Assembly: GCA_910583845.1 (NCBI GenBank)
Contig: CAJUAB010000002.1
Span: 62,001 to 126,000, forward strand
DNA from: an uncultured Acetatifactor sp.
GTDB taxonomy: Bacteria > Bacillota > Clostridia > Lachnospirales > Lachnospiraceae
Direction: 5' to 3'
DNA: 64,000 nt
The stretch's first letter is position 1. Each line of letters opens with the position of its first letter. The notes beneath the pieces were generated by a model that was not told the DNA's origin, made no database searches, and was given only the letters and a program-made list of their open reading frames with translations. The position numbers were made by a program, and so were the translations under genes. Positions 1-8,307 of the stretch are shown one piece after another.

Positions 1-2
1 TT

Positions 3-1271
3 CAGCAGAAAGAGGAAAACATTGATAAGAAAGCTGATGCCATCGAAAAGCGTGAAGCCAGCTTGACTGCCCGTGAAGATTCCCTGAACAGACTCAAGGA
101 AGAAGTTTCCAAACTGAACGAGCAGAGAGTACAGGAACTGGAAAGAATTTCCGGATTAACCTCTGAACAGGCAAAAGACTACTTGTTGAAAATTGTTGAA
201 GACGAAGTAAAGCATGAAACGGCTGTGATGATCAAGGATATGGAGAGTCGCGCCAAAGAAGAAGCAGACAAGAAAGCGAAGGAATATGTGGTATCTGCGA
301 TTCAGAGATGTGCTGCAGACCATGTCTCTGAAACCACGATTTCTGTAGTACAGCTTCCTAACGATGAGATGAAAGGACGTATCATTGGACGAGAGGGACG
401 CAATATCCGTACCCTGGAGACCATGACCGGTGTGGATCTGATTATTGACGATACACCGGAGGCAGTCATTCTTTCCGGTTTCGATCCGATCCGCCGCGAG
501 GTGGCGAGAATCGCCCTGGAAAAACTGATTGTCGACGGACGCATACATCCCGCCAGAATCGAAGAGATGGTGGAAAAAGCGCAGAGAGAAGTGGAAGTGA
601 TGATCAAGGAGGAAGGTGAAGCAGCCACGCTGGAAGTGGGTGTGCATGGCATTCATCCGGAACTCATCAAACTTCTGGGCAGAATGAAGTTCAGGACCAG
701 TTATGGTCAGAACGCGTTAAAACATTCCATTGAGGTCGCACAGCTGTCAGGGCTGCTCGCCGCCGAGATGGGACTGGATGTGAGGCTGGCCAAACGGGCG
801 GGTCTGCTGCATGATATCGGCAAGGCGGTGGATCATGAGATGGAGGGTTCTCACATTCAGCTGGGAGTGGAGCTTTGTAGAAAATACAAAGAGAACGCTA
901 CCGTTATCAATGCCGTGGAATCCCATCATGGCGATGTGGAGGCCACTTCCCTGATTGCATGTATTGTACAGGCTGCGGATACAATCTCTGCTGCAAGGCC
1001 GGGGGCTAGAAGGGAGACTTTGGAAACCTATACTAGCAGATTAAAACAGTTAGAAGAAATAACCAACAATTTCAAGGGAGTAGACAAATCTTTTGCTATT
1101 CAGGCAGGTCGTGAAGTCCGTGTGATGGTAGTACCGGAGCAGATTACAGACGCTGACATGGTATTGCTGGCCCGTGATATCTCTAAGCAGATTGAGGCGG
1201 AGCTGGAGTATCCCGGACAGATCAAAGTCAATGTGATCCGTGAATCTCGTGTAATTGATTACGCGAAGTAA
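3..1271 (+). CDS. rny: Ribonuclease Y, 5'-truncated by the window edge
   Basis: RNase Y is a membrane-anchored endoribonuclease that initiates mRNA decay in Firmicutes. The reading frame is open from base 3, so the N-terminal membrane anchor and part of the coiled coil lie outside the window. What remains is about 422 residues: a charged coiled coil (rich in E, K, R), a KH RNA-binding domain with the motif GRIIGREGRNIRTLE, and an HD phosphohydrolase domain with LLHDIGKAVDHE carrying the metal-binding His-Asp pair. The C-terminus ends VIRESRVIDYAK, typical of the family. A good terminator follows about 35 bases after the stop. Identification is secure; only the start is missing. Confidence 0.97.
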   Translation, partial: QQKEENIDKKADAIEKREASLTAREDSLNRLKEEVSKLNEQRVQELERISGLTSEQAKDYLLKIVEDEVKHETAVMIKDMESRAKEEADKKAKEYVVSAIQRCAADHVSETTISVVQLPNDEMKGRIIGREGRNIRTLETMTGVDLIIDDTPEAVILSGFDPIRREVARIALEKLIVDGRIHPARIEEMVEKAQREVEVMIKEEGEAATLEVGVHGIHPELIKLLGRMKFRTSYGQNALKHSIEVAQLSGLLAAEMGLDVRLAKRAGLLHDIGKAVDHEMEGSHIQLGVELCRKYKENATVINAVESHHGDVEATSLIACIVQAADTISAARPGARRETLETYTSRLKQLEEITNNFKGVDKSFAIQAGREVRVMVVPEQITDADMVLLARDISKQIEAELEYPGQIKVNVIRESRVIDYAK

Positions 1272-1303
1272 TGAAACCAGTGACTAAAATTGGACAAGTT
1301 GAA

Positions 1304-1333
1304 AAGAGTTCCGCTTATGGGGCTCTTTTTTTT
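1304..1333 (+). terminator. Intrinsic terminator after rny
   Basis: A 9-bp stem (aagagttcc with ggggctctt, two G-U pairs) with loop gcttat runs straight into eight T residues. It lies 33 bases after the rny stop codon. Confidence 0.85.
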
Positions 1334-1571
1334 GTTCAAAAAGGCTCTTGTGCATCAGGTGGATTTGTAGTAATATATACGGGATGTATGATTGTATACA
1401 ATTATCCAATCAGTGCGCGATATGTGGCGGCGCTCCGGAATCATATACTGACGGGCGCTGCATTTTTCTGATTCCTGCCCGATGCTTGTCGTATAATCGT
1501 GCGGCATGTGTCGGACAGGAAGGAAAATCCGGGCGTTTGTGAGTAAAAGAGGAAAGGTCAGGTTGAAGATC

Positions 1572-2861
1572 ATGGAGAAAAAGGTTTATAAGGATCTAAG
1601 CAGGGAGGAATTGCGGCAGTTACACGCACAGCTGTCCAAAGAATATGCGGACGCGAAGGAAAAGGGATTAAAGCTGGATATGTCCAGAGGCAAACCCAGT
1701 GTGATACAGCTGGATATGGGAATGGATATATTTGATGTGCTCAATGCCTATAGCGATATGAGAAATATAGATAAGGTGGATGTCCGTAACTATGGTGTAC
1801 TGGACGGCATAGTGGAGGCCAAACATATGATGGCGGATATCATGGGGGTATCTGCGGATCATGTGATTGTGTGCGGCAATGCCAGCCTGACCATTATGTA
1901 TGACACAGTGTCCCGCTCCATGACGCACGGCGTAATGGGCAGTACTCCCTGGTGTAAGCTGGACCGTGTGAAGTTTTTGTGCCCGGTGCCCGGATATGAC
2001 AGGCATTTTGCCATCACAGAGCATTTTGGCATAGAGATGATCAATGTGCCTATGACGCCCCAGGGGCCGGATATGGATATGGTGGAGAAGCTGGTGGCGG
2101 AGGACGAGAGCATCAAGGGAATCTGGTGTGTTCCCAAGTACTCCAATCCCCAGGGTTACAGTTATTCCGATGAGACGGTCAGAAGATTTGCGGCGCTTAA
2201 GCCCGCGGCAAAGGATTTCAGGATTTTCTGGGACAATGCTTATTCGGTGCATCATCTCTACGAGGACAGACAGGATGAGATTCTGGAGATTCTGACAGAA
2301 TGTGAGAAGGCGGGAAATCCGGATATGGTATATGAGTTCGCGTCCACTTCCAAGATCAGTTTTTCCGGCGCGGGAGTGGCGGCCATTGCGGCTTCCAGAG
2401 ATAATCTGGACTTTATCAAGAAGTCCATGACCATCCAGACCATCGGCTACGACAAGATCAATCAGTTAAGGCATGTGCGTTATTTTAAGAATTTTGACGG
2501 AATCAAGGCTCATATGCGAAGACATGCCAATATTATGCGGCCCAAGTTTGAGGCGGTGCAGCAGGTGCTTGAGCGGGAACTGGACGGACTGCAAATCGGC
2601 AGCTGGACCAATCCCAACGGCGGTTATTTCATCTCCTTTGATGCCATGGAGGGCTGCGCCAAAGCGATTGTCGCCAAGTGTAAGGAAGCCGGAGTTACTC
2701 TCACGGGGGCCGGAGCCACCTTCCCGTATGGCAAGGACCCTATGGACAGCAATATCCGTATTGCCCCTTCCTTCCCTACGCCGGAGGAGATGGCCCAGGC
2801 TACGGATCTTTTCGTGCTGTGCGTGAAGCTGGTCAGCGTGGAAAAACTATTAGGCATGTAA
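1572..2861 (+). CDS. PLP-dependent aminotransferase, aspartate aminotransferase MocR-like family
   Basis: This 429-residue protein is a fold-type I pyridoxal-phosphate enzyme. The PLP lysine is probably in STSKISFSGAG, and an N-terminal substrate-loop motif MSRGKPS is visible. Other family marks are CGNASL (cofactor phosphate binding), WCVPKYSNPQGYSY and WDNAYSVHHL. The overall pattern fits the clostridial family annotated as aspartate aminotransferase (Aminotran_MocR), which has no DNA-binding domain. The ATG at 1572 is chosen because the upstream in-frame extension is Arg-rich and unlike the family. Substrate cannot be read from sequence; aspartate or another amino acid with 2-oxoglutarate is the family expectation. 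It is followed after 24 bases by spoIIM. Confidence 0.85.
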   Translation: MEKKVYKDLSREELRQLHAQLSKEYADAKEKGLKLDMSRGKPSVIQLDMGMDIFDVLNAYSDMRNIDKVDVRNYGVLDGIVEAKHMMADIMGVSADHVIVCGNASLTIMYDTVSRSMTHGVMGSTPWCKLDRVKFLCPVPGYDRHFAITEHFGIEMINVPMTPQGPDMDMVEKLVAEDESIKGIWCVPKYSNPQGYSYSDETVRRFAALKPAAKDFRIFWDNAYSVHHLYEDRQDEILEILTECEKAGNPDMVYEFASTSKISFSGAGVAAIAASRDNLDFIKKSMTIQTIGYDKINQLRHVRYFKNFDGIKAHMRRHANIMRPKFEAVQQVLERELDGLQIGSWTNPNGGYFISFDAMEGCAKAIVAKCKEAGVTLTGAGATFPYGKDPMDSNIRIAPSFPTPEEMAQATDLFVLCVKLVSVEKLLGM

Positions 2862-2885
2862 GCATATTCCGGCGCATACAATAGA

Positions 2886-3500
2886 GTGTCCAATCTTATG
2901 TATGCGGGAAGAAAAAAATTGAGGCTTGCGAACAAACAGGTACTTCTATTTATTGTAGGTATATGCGGCGGCATACTGCTCGCCAATCTGGTAAAAAGTG
3001 AATTGTTGTCGGGAACGGAGCTGCTGGGGGAGAATGCTCTGCTACAGGTGCGCCACGCCGTGATCGACAGCAAATCACTTTTTTTGCGTCTGCTGGGTCA
3101 GAGGCTGGGGGAGGCGATATTACTCACGCTTCTCTCCACTACATTTCTGGGAGTGGCGGCGGTGTGGTTTTATGCCTTTCGCTATGGGCTGTCTCTGGGG
3201 CTCTTACTTACCATGTTTCTGAGCGGATATGGGGTCAAGGGGATACTTCTGCTGGTTGCGGGTATGCTGCCTCAGATGTTGGTCTACGTTCCGGTGTGGG
3301 CGCTCCTGCTCGCTTTGGGGGAACGGACTTGCAGGCGTCTCTATTACCTGAATGGAAATGAAGGACTGGCGGGGCTGAAACGGATGGGAGTGCATCTGTC
3401 AGCCCAGGCCGGGCTGCTGCTTTTTGCGCTGGCTGCTGGCTGCTGGCTGGAGGCTTATGTGAATCCTTATCTGCTGCGACTGGCAGTAAAGTTTTTCTAG
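2886..3500 (+). CDS. spoIIM: Stage II sporulation protein M
   Basis: SpoIIM is a polytopic membrane protein of the engulfment complex (SpoIID-SpoIIM-SpoIIP), which remodels peptidoglycan as the mother cell engulfs the forespore. The 204-residue product has about five hydrophobic segments (near residues 19-37, 78-96, 98-118, 120-145 and 175-190) separated by short charged loops, matching the family in size and layout. The start is uncertain: GTG at 2886 or ATG at 2898, neither with a strong ribosome-binding site. It sits directly upstream of a xerD-like gene, a gene pair common in Clostridia. The engulfment hydrolase spoIIP is also in this window (26313). Confidence 0.88.
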   Translation: MSNLMYAGRKKLRLANKQVLLFIVGICGGILLANLVKSELLSGTELLGENALLQVRHAVIDSKSLFLRLLGQRLGEAILLTLLSTTFLGVAAVWFYAFRYGLSLGLLLTMFLSGYGVKGILLLVAGMLPQMLVYVPVWALLLALGERTCRRLYYLNGNEGLAGLKRMGVHLSAQAGLLLFALAAGCWLEAYVNPYLLRLAVKFF

Positions 3501-3620
3501 TCGGTCAAATGGGGCTTGATTCCGCAAATATTTGTTGCTATGCTAATCATAGGAATCCAGGCAGAACCGGGGCATTTTTTCAATACGCTCCGGGGAAGGT
3601 TACGGAAGAAGGACGGGTGT

Positions 3621-4505
3621 ATGGAAGAGCAAATAGAGCAATTTATTACATATCTGCAACAGTCGGGGGGACTTGCAGGCAGCACGGTACTTTCCTACCG
3701 GCGGGATCTGGGGCAGCTGAAAAAATATTTGGAGACAGGGTATGGGATCAGGGATTTCGGAGATGTGAAAGCCGTCCACCTGGAGGCGTATTTTGACGCG
3801 CTGATACAGCGGCAAAGAGCATCCACTGTTTCCCGTCATATGACCTCCGTCCGGGGGCTGTACCGTTATCTGGCAAAAAGATATCTGGTGAAGGAGGACA
3901 TTACCGGGCATTTGCGGCCGCCCAGACAGCGGCGGGTGATGCCGGAGGTCCTGACGGTAGAGGAGATCAGGATTTTGGTGGAACAGCCATCGGGGGACAA
4001 ACCGGTGCGGATGCGGGACCGGGCCATTCTGGAACTGATGTATGCCACAGGCATCAAAGTGTCGGAACTGGTGGCGCTCAAAGTCTCAGACCTGAATCTC
4101 AGGCTGGGCTTTCTCCACTGCGGCGAGAACGGCAGAGAGCGCGTCATACCCTTTGGAAACAGCGCCCGGGCGGCGCTGCTGCAGTATATGGACAGGGGGC
4201 GGGAGCGGCTGCTTGCGGATGTTTGCTCTCCGATTCTGTTCCTGAATTATAATGGCAGCGCCATGAGCCGCCAGGGGGTGTGGAAGCTGGTGTGCAAATA
4301 TGGGAAACAGGCCGGGATACAGAAGGAGGTGAATCCCCACAGTCTGCGGCATGCCTTCGCGGCGCATCTGATTGAGAACGGTGCGGATTTGCAGAGTGTG
4401 CAGGAGATGATGGGACATACGGATCTGGCCGCCACACAGATTTATGCGGCGGCGCATCACAATAAAGTCAGAGAAGAATATGGCAGAATCCACCCCAGAG
4501 GGTAA
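3621..4505 (+). CDS. XerD-like tyrosine recombinase with altered catalytic residues
   Basis: This 294-residue protein has the Xer layout: an N-terminal SAM-like core-binding domain (residues 1-90) and a C-terminal catalytic domain. The downstream catalytic residues are present: HSLRH (His and Arg II), the histidine in MMGHTD, and the tyrosine nucleophile in TQIY. Two expected residues differ. Arg I, in the family motif ATGLRVSEL, is Lys here (ATGIKVSEL). The beta-hairpin Lys, in the family motif GKGNKER, aligns with Glu (GENGRER). The protein may be a slow, divergent or inactive recombinase rather than the housekeeping XerD. ATG 3621 is preceded by GAAGGA and gives the usual ~295-residue length; an upstream in-frame extension is rejected. 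It follows spoIIM and converges on the DAHP synthase gene. Confidence 0.85.
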   Translation: MEEQIEQFITYLQQSGGLAGSTVLSYRRDLGQLKKYLETGYGIRDFGDVKAVHLEAYFDALIQRQRASTVSRHMTSVRGLYRYLAKRYLVKEDITGHLRPPRQRRVMPEVLTVEEIRILVEQPSGDKPVRMRDRAILELMYATGIKVSELVALKVSDLNLRLGFLHCGENGRERVIPFGNSARAALLQYMDRGRERLLADVCSPILFLNYNGSAMSRQGVWKLVCKYGKQAGIQKEVNPHSLRHAFAAHLIENGADLQSVQEMMGHTDLAATQIYAAAHHNKVREEYGRIHPRG

Positions 4506-4521
4506 AACGGGGAGGCATATT

Positions 4522-5550
4522 TTACTTATATTCCGCCAGATCAAGGATCAGTCTTTCCGTGTCCGCCCATCCCAGACAGGGATCGGTGATGGACTTGCCG
4601 TAGACGCCGCCGCCCACTTTCTGGCAGTCCTCCTCAATGTAACTCTCCACCATGACGCCCTTGACCAGCCTGTGGATGTCGGTATTCAGTCTGCGGCTGT
4701 GCATGACTTCCTTGACAATACGGATCTGCTGGGAGAACTGCTTGTTGGAGTTGGAATGATTGGAATCAATAATGCAGGCGGGATTTTTCAGTTCCATTTT
4801 GTTGTACATTTCCAACAGGCGGTTCAAATCTTCATAATGATAATTGGGGATATTGTTGCCATGCTTGCTGGTGGCCCCCCGCAGCACCGTGTGGGCCAGG
4901 TCATTGCCATCGGTCTGTACGGACCATCCCCGATAGATAAAGGAGTGGGGATGCTGGGCCGCGTACACGGAGTTGAGCATCACGGAGAAATCGCCGCTGG
5001 TGGGGTTCTTCATGCCGGCGGGCACATCAAAGCCGCTGACGGTCAGACGGTGCTGCTGGTCTTCCACGGAGCGGGCGCCAATGGCTACATAAGACAGGAT
5101 ATCGGATACATACCCCCAGTTTTCGGGATAGAGCATTTCGTCCGCCGCAGTCAGGCCGGTTTCCTCCACCGCGCGGATGTGCATTTTCCGCATGGCGATG
5201 AGCCCCGCCAGAAAGTCTTCCTGTTTCCGGGGATCGGGCTGGTGTATAATCCCCTTGTAGCCCTCCCCGGTGGTGCGGGGCTTGTTGGTATAAATCCGGG
5301 GAATCAGGATCAGCTGATCGGACACCCGGTCATTCAGCTTCGCCAGACGACTTACGTAATCACATACGGAATCTTCATTGTCGGCGGAGCAGGGGCCGAT
5401 GATCACCAGCAGCTTGCCGCTTTTGCCGGTGAGCACTTCTCTGATCTCCCGGTCACGTTCCGCCTTGCGCTGTGCCAGGGCCTGGGGCAGGGGATACTGT
5501 GTGCGGATCTCATCGGGGGTAGGGAGCTTTTCGATAAATTTGAAACTCAT
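4522..5550 (-). CDS. aroF: 3-deoxy-7-phosphoheptulonate (DAHP) synthase, class I
   Basis: DAHP synthase condenses phosphoenolpyruvate and erythrose-4-phosphate, the first step of the shikimate pathway. The 342-residue protein matches the class I AroF/G/H family: the metal-binding cysteine in IGPCSADN, the PEP-site motif YTNKPRTTGEGYKG, the ARSVEDQQHR segment, and the metal-binding histidine region IDSNHSNSNK near the C-terminus. Which of AroF, AroG or AroH it corresponds to cannot be decided, so the symbol is nominal. The gene converges with the recombinase gene (16-base gap). A good promoter lies about 150 bases upstream of its start, leaving a long leader in which no riboswitch or T-box was recognised. 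Confidence 0.93.
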   Translation of the reverse strand: MSFKFIEKLPTPDEIRTQYPLPQALAQRKAERDREIREVLTGKSGKLLVIIGPCSADNEDSVCDYVSRLAKLNDRVSDQLILIPRIYTNKPRTTGEGYKGIIHQPDPRKQEDFLAGLIAMRKMHIRAVEETGLTAADEMLYPENWGYVSDILSYVAIGARSVEDQQHRLTVSGFDVPAGMKNPTSGDFSVMLNSVYAAQHPHSFIYRGWSVQTDGNDLAHTVLRGATSKHGNNIPNYHYEDLNRLLEMYNKMELKNPACIIDSNHSNSNKQFSQQIRIVKEVMHSRRLNTDIHRLVKGVMVESYIEEDCQKVGGGVYGKSITDPCLGWADTERLILDLAEYK

Positions 5551-5703
5551 TGTATTTTCAGACCTTTCTGTTTATGGTGGTATATATTCCCATGGCGCGG
5601 GATTCCATTGTCATCTGACCGATAGAAACACCGGAGACTGATCCGTGCGCTTCCCGGGAATATGCAGGTAAGGGCATCTGCGATGCCTTTTAAAGCAGTA
5701 CCC

Positions 5704-5732
5704 ATTATAGTATATTGCTGAAAATATGGCAA
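5704..5732 (-). promoter_or_regulatory. Sigma-A-type promoter of the DAHP synthase gene
   Basis: Read on the minus strand: TTGCCA, 17-base spacer, TATAAT. It predicts a ~150-nt leader containing a small hairpin (ggcatc-gca-gatgcc). No T-box consensus was found in the leader. Confidence 0.7.
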
Positions 5733-5765
5733 GGGTTTTATGAGAGTTTCCTGACGGAAGCGGGC

Positions 5766-7187
5766 TTATCCCAAGCGGCGCAGGGCGCGATGCCACAGGC
5801 AGGCCAGATAGAGGACGCATTGCAGAATCTGACTTGCCAGAAGCCCGTACAGATAGCCCTGGATGCCCATATGGGGCACGGCCAGTAAGATGAACAGGAG
5901 CCGTACCAGAAGGGAGGTCACATTGATGAGGAAAAGGCGTCCCGCCATTCCCAGTCCCTGCAAGATGCTGGACAGGGTGGTGTCCAGATAGAGGAAAGGG
6001 CAGATCAGGCTCAAGGTGCGGATAAAGTGTCCCGCCAGGGGGCTTTTGTAAAGCCCTTCCCCCAGAATTTTTCCGGTGAGCAGGAAAAAGCCCATGCAGA
6101 TAAAACCCAGAAAGAAGCAGTACTTTACCGTGCGAAGGATGGCCCGGCGGATGCCCTCGTCATCCCCTCTTGCGTAGCTCTCGGAGATCATGGGCAGCAG
6201 CATGACGGACACGGAACCGGTGAGGGCATTGGGGAAAAAGATCATGGGGAAGGACATGCCCGTCAGTACGCCGTACACGCTGAGGGCGGTGGCCGTGTCA
6301 TAGCCATAGCTGCGCAGCCCGGCGGGAATGGACACAGATTCCACACTCTGCAAGAGGTTTAACACGATCCGGTTGGCGGTCAGGGGAATGACCATCCCCA
6401 GCAGCTGTCCATAGCCGGGAACGGATGAGGGCTGGGGAGACGCGGGCGGGCGGGCCGGAGTGTCAGCCATACGGGACCGCAGATGTCCCGCCGCCCGGGG
6501 AAAGCCGCATCCGGGTCGGGAAAAATGAACCCATGCCGCCAGCAGGGCTGCCAGCATGGAGCAGCCCTCCCCGATGGTGAGGCCCAGCACCGCTACATTG
6601 ATGGAGGGGCTTTGCCCCTGGGCCAGTATGCGGGCGGAGACCAGATAGACGCAGGCCACCCGGCAGCATTGTTCAAACAACTGTGTGCCGGCGGGAACGC
6701 CGGCTTTTTTGATGCCGTAGAAATAGCCATTTATGCAGGCGTGAATGGCGCTCAGAGGAATGGAAGGGGCCAATATACGGATCATAGCGGCAGTCCGGGG
6801 CTCCTGGAGCAAATATGTAGCAATGGGGTCGCTTTCCAGAAAAAGGACCACGGTGCAGGCGAGGGACAGAGGAACTGTCAGCAGCAGTCCCATCGCCATG
6901 GGGCGGCGGGAGGGAAAGGCCGTGTTCTCACGCCCGGCCTGGGCCGCCACAAACTTGGAGATGGCGGTCTGAAAGCCTGCGGCGGTCAGGGAGAAGGACA
7001 GGGCCAGAACGGGGGAAAGCAGCTGGTAGATCCCCATACCCTCCTCACCGAACAGGCGGGATAAGTATATGCGGTAGAAAAATCCGATAATCCGGGTAAC
7101 CAGGCCGGTAATCGTCAGTATGGCAGTCCCCATGATCAGGGGGTGTCGGGTATGAGATCGGGAGGTTTCTTTCGAGGCGGATGACAT
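5766..7187 (-). CDS. SpoVB-like polysaccharide/lipid flippase, MOP superfamily
   Basis: This 473-residue protein has the 12-14 hydrophobic segments of the multidrug/oligosaccharidyl-lipid/polysaccharide exporter superfamily. The N-terminal pattern is characteristic of the SpoVB/MurJ-like branch: LIMGTAILTITGLVTRIIGFFYRIYLSR, here written as residues 18-45. SpoVB-type proteins act in spore cortex or cell-wall precursor export. A proline- and serine-rich cytoplasmic loop (around residues 245-265) separates the two halves. The start is supported by AGAGGA eight bases upstream. It is divergently oriented to the XRE-receiver gene. Whether it is SpoVB itself or a vegetative paralogue cannot be decided here. 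Confidence 0.82.
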   Translation of the reverse strand: MSSASKETSRSHTRHPLIMGTAILTITGLVTRIIGFFYRIYLSRLFGEEGMGIYQLLSPVLALSFSLTAAGFQTAISKFVAAQAGRENTAFPSRRPMAMGLLLTVPLSLACTVVLFLESDPIATYLLQEPRTAAMIRILAPSIPLSAIHACINGYFYGIKKAGVPAGTQLFEQCCRVACVYLVSARILAQGQSPSINVAVLGLTIGEGCSMLAALLAAWVHFSRPGCGFPRAAGHLRSRMADTPARPPASPQPSSVPGYGQLLGMVIPLTANRIVLNLLQSVESVSIPAGLRSYGYDTATALSVYGVLTGMSFPMIFFPNALTGSVSVMLLPMISESYARGDDEGIRRAILRTVKYCFFLGFICMGFFLLTGKILGEGLYKSPLAGHFIRTLSLICPFLYLDTTLSSILQGLGMAGRLFLINVTSLLVRLLFILLAVPHMGIQGYLYGLLASQILQCVLYLACLWHRALRRLG

Positions 7188-7261
7188 GAGAATCCTCTTA
7201 TAATTGCGGTTTCCCTAATTATATTACCGGGCTTGGTTTCCTATGCATGCCGATCATCCTC

Positions 7262-7292
7262 AATCAGGAATTGAGTGACAGGATTCCTGATT
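7262..7292. promoter_or_regulatory. Perfect inverted repeat overlapping a promoter (putative operator)
   Basis: AATCAGGAAT, 11 bases, ATTCCTGATT: a perfect 10-bp dyad whose centre covers the -35 hexamer of the XRE-receiver gene. Its position is what an autoregulatory XRE repressor site would look like; the binding protein is inferred. Confidence 0.5.
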
Positions 7293-7303
7293 TCCGATAA
7301 AAT
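7275..7303 (+). promoter_or_regulatory. Sigma-A-type promoter of the XRE-receiver gene
   Basis: GTGACA, 17-base spacer, TAAAAT. The -35 sits inside the inverted repeat at 7262-7292. The predicted transcript starts about 50 bases before the ATG. Confidence 0.6.
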
Positions 7304-7360
7304 AAAGATACGATCAAGCGAAACCGCAGAGGCGGAATCGGGAAAGAGGAGGTTGTATGA

Positions 7361-8119
7361 ATGGAAACCGGGAATGTGATCAGGGAATACAGAACATTGA
7401 GGAAAATGACGCAGGAGGAGTTGGCGGCGGCGCTGCTGGTGACGCCCCAGGCTGTATCGCGCTGGGAGACGGGCGTTTCCTACCCGGATATCGTTATGAT
7501 ACCGGAAATTGTAAAGGTTTTGGGGGTATCTGCGGATGAGCTTCTGGGGTGCGCAAAACGCCGGGAAAATCAGGAATCGTCAGAAAGGCCGCCGGTGTCC
7601 GCGGACGAATCTCTGAGGCACGGGGGACTGACAGCGGAGAGGGAAGGCAGAAAACAGACGCCGGATTATCCGGCATCGGTGGCATCTGTACAGGAGGCAG
7701 GGGGAAAAATATTGAACCAGAGCCAGATCGACAGTATATTCGACTATGTGCCAAAGCCAGATCCGGCGTCCAAATCGGTGCTGATCATTGATGACGCGGA
7801 TTTTATGAGAATGATGGTGACGGATATTCTGAGCAGACAGCACAGGATCTTACAGGCCAGGAGCGGGAATGAGGGGCTTGAGATATTAAGGGGGGAGGCC
7901 TGCGGCGGCGCTGTGGATGTGTGTATCCTGGACATTCGTATGCCAGGGATGAACGGACTGGAGGTTCTGGAAGCCATAAAGCGGGATAATCCGGAACAGA
8001 AGGTGATCATGCTGTCAGCTTTGCGCACGGAGGAAACCGTGAAAAAAGCCCTGGCACTTGGGGCGGACTCTTTTGTCGCCAAACCGTTTCAGGCAAGCAC
8101 ACTTGTGGAACGCGTCTGA
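7361..8119 (+). CDS. XRE helix-turn-helix protein fused to a CheY-like receiver domain
   Basis: This 252-residue protein joins an N-terminal XRE (Cro/C1) DNA-binding domain (residues 1-65, TPQAVSRWETG recognition helix) to a C-terminal receiver domain (about residues 135-252). The receiver has the acidic pair (LIIDDADF), the phospho-acceptor Asp in VCILDIRMPGMNG, the conserved Ser/Thr (LSAL) and the conserved Lys (AKPF), so it looks phosphorylatable. The receiver usually lies at the N-terminus of DNA-binding response regulators, so this order is unusual. The linker contains LNQSQIDSIFDYV, which resembles the CheY-binding peptide at the start of FliM/FliY. No histidine kinase is adjacent. The start follows a strong AGGAGG. 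Target genes are unknown; the cysteine desulfurase gene lies just downstream but has its own promoter. Confidence 0.85.
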   Translation: METGNVIREYRTLRKMTQEELAAALLVTPQAVSRWETGVSYPDIVMIPEIVKVLGVSADELLGCAKRRENQESSERPPVSADESLRHGGLTAEREGRKQTPDYPASVASVQEAGGKILNQSQIDSIFDYVPKPDPASKSVLIIDDADFMRMMVTDILSRQHRILQARSGNEGLEILRGEACGGAVDVCILDIRMPGMNGLEVLEAIKRDNPEQKVIMLSALRTEETVKKALALGADSFVAKPFQASTLVERV

Positions 8120-8163
8120 GAGAAATGAGAGAAATGCCCCTCGCAGGCATTTTAGAGGGGGAG

Positions 8164-8192
8164 TTGACAGAACGGATTGAAGGTGGTATATT
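8164..8192 (+). promoter_or_regulatory. Strong sigma-A promoter of the nifS-nifU-mnmA cluster
   Basis: TTGACA, 17-base spacer, TATATT. It is followed at 8202-8226 by an imperfect dyad (core CTTAGTA-aac-TACTAGG, 19 of 25 positions symmetric) covering the expected start of transcription. That is a plausible operator, possibly for an Rrf2/IscR-type regulator; the regulator is a guess. Confidence 0.75.
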
Positions 8193-8307
8193 AGGATTGT
8201 TAAATCTTAGTAAACTACTAGGAATTAAAAAACGGGAGCAGGTCGCCGCAGTGTCGACAGAAGGCGGCAGGGGGATCTGTAGATTGAACCGTAAGGAGGA
8301 CCCGGTT

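Noticed and set aside
1271..1542. Small frames after rny
   Set aside because: They cover the terminator and the spacer before the aminotransferase and lack start signals.
4444..5625. Long open frame (393 codons) on the plus strand across the DAHP synthase gene
   Set aside because: It is antisense to a clearly recognised enzyme gene, and its protein is low-complexity and matches nothing.
5551..5697. T-box or riboswitch in the DAHP synthase leader
   Set aside because: No T-box consensus or known aptamer core was found in the leader; only a short hairpin is visible.
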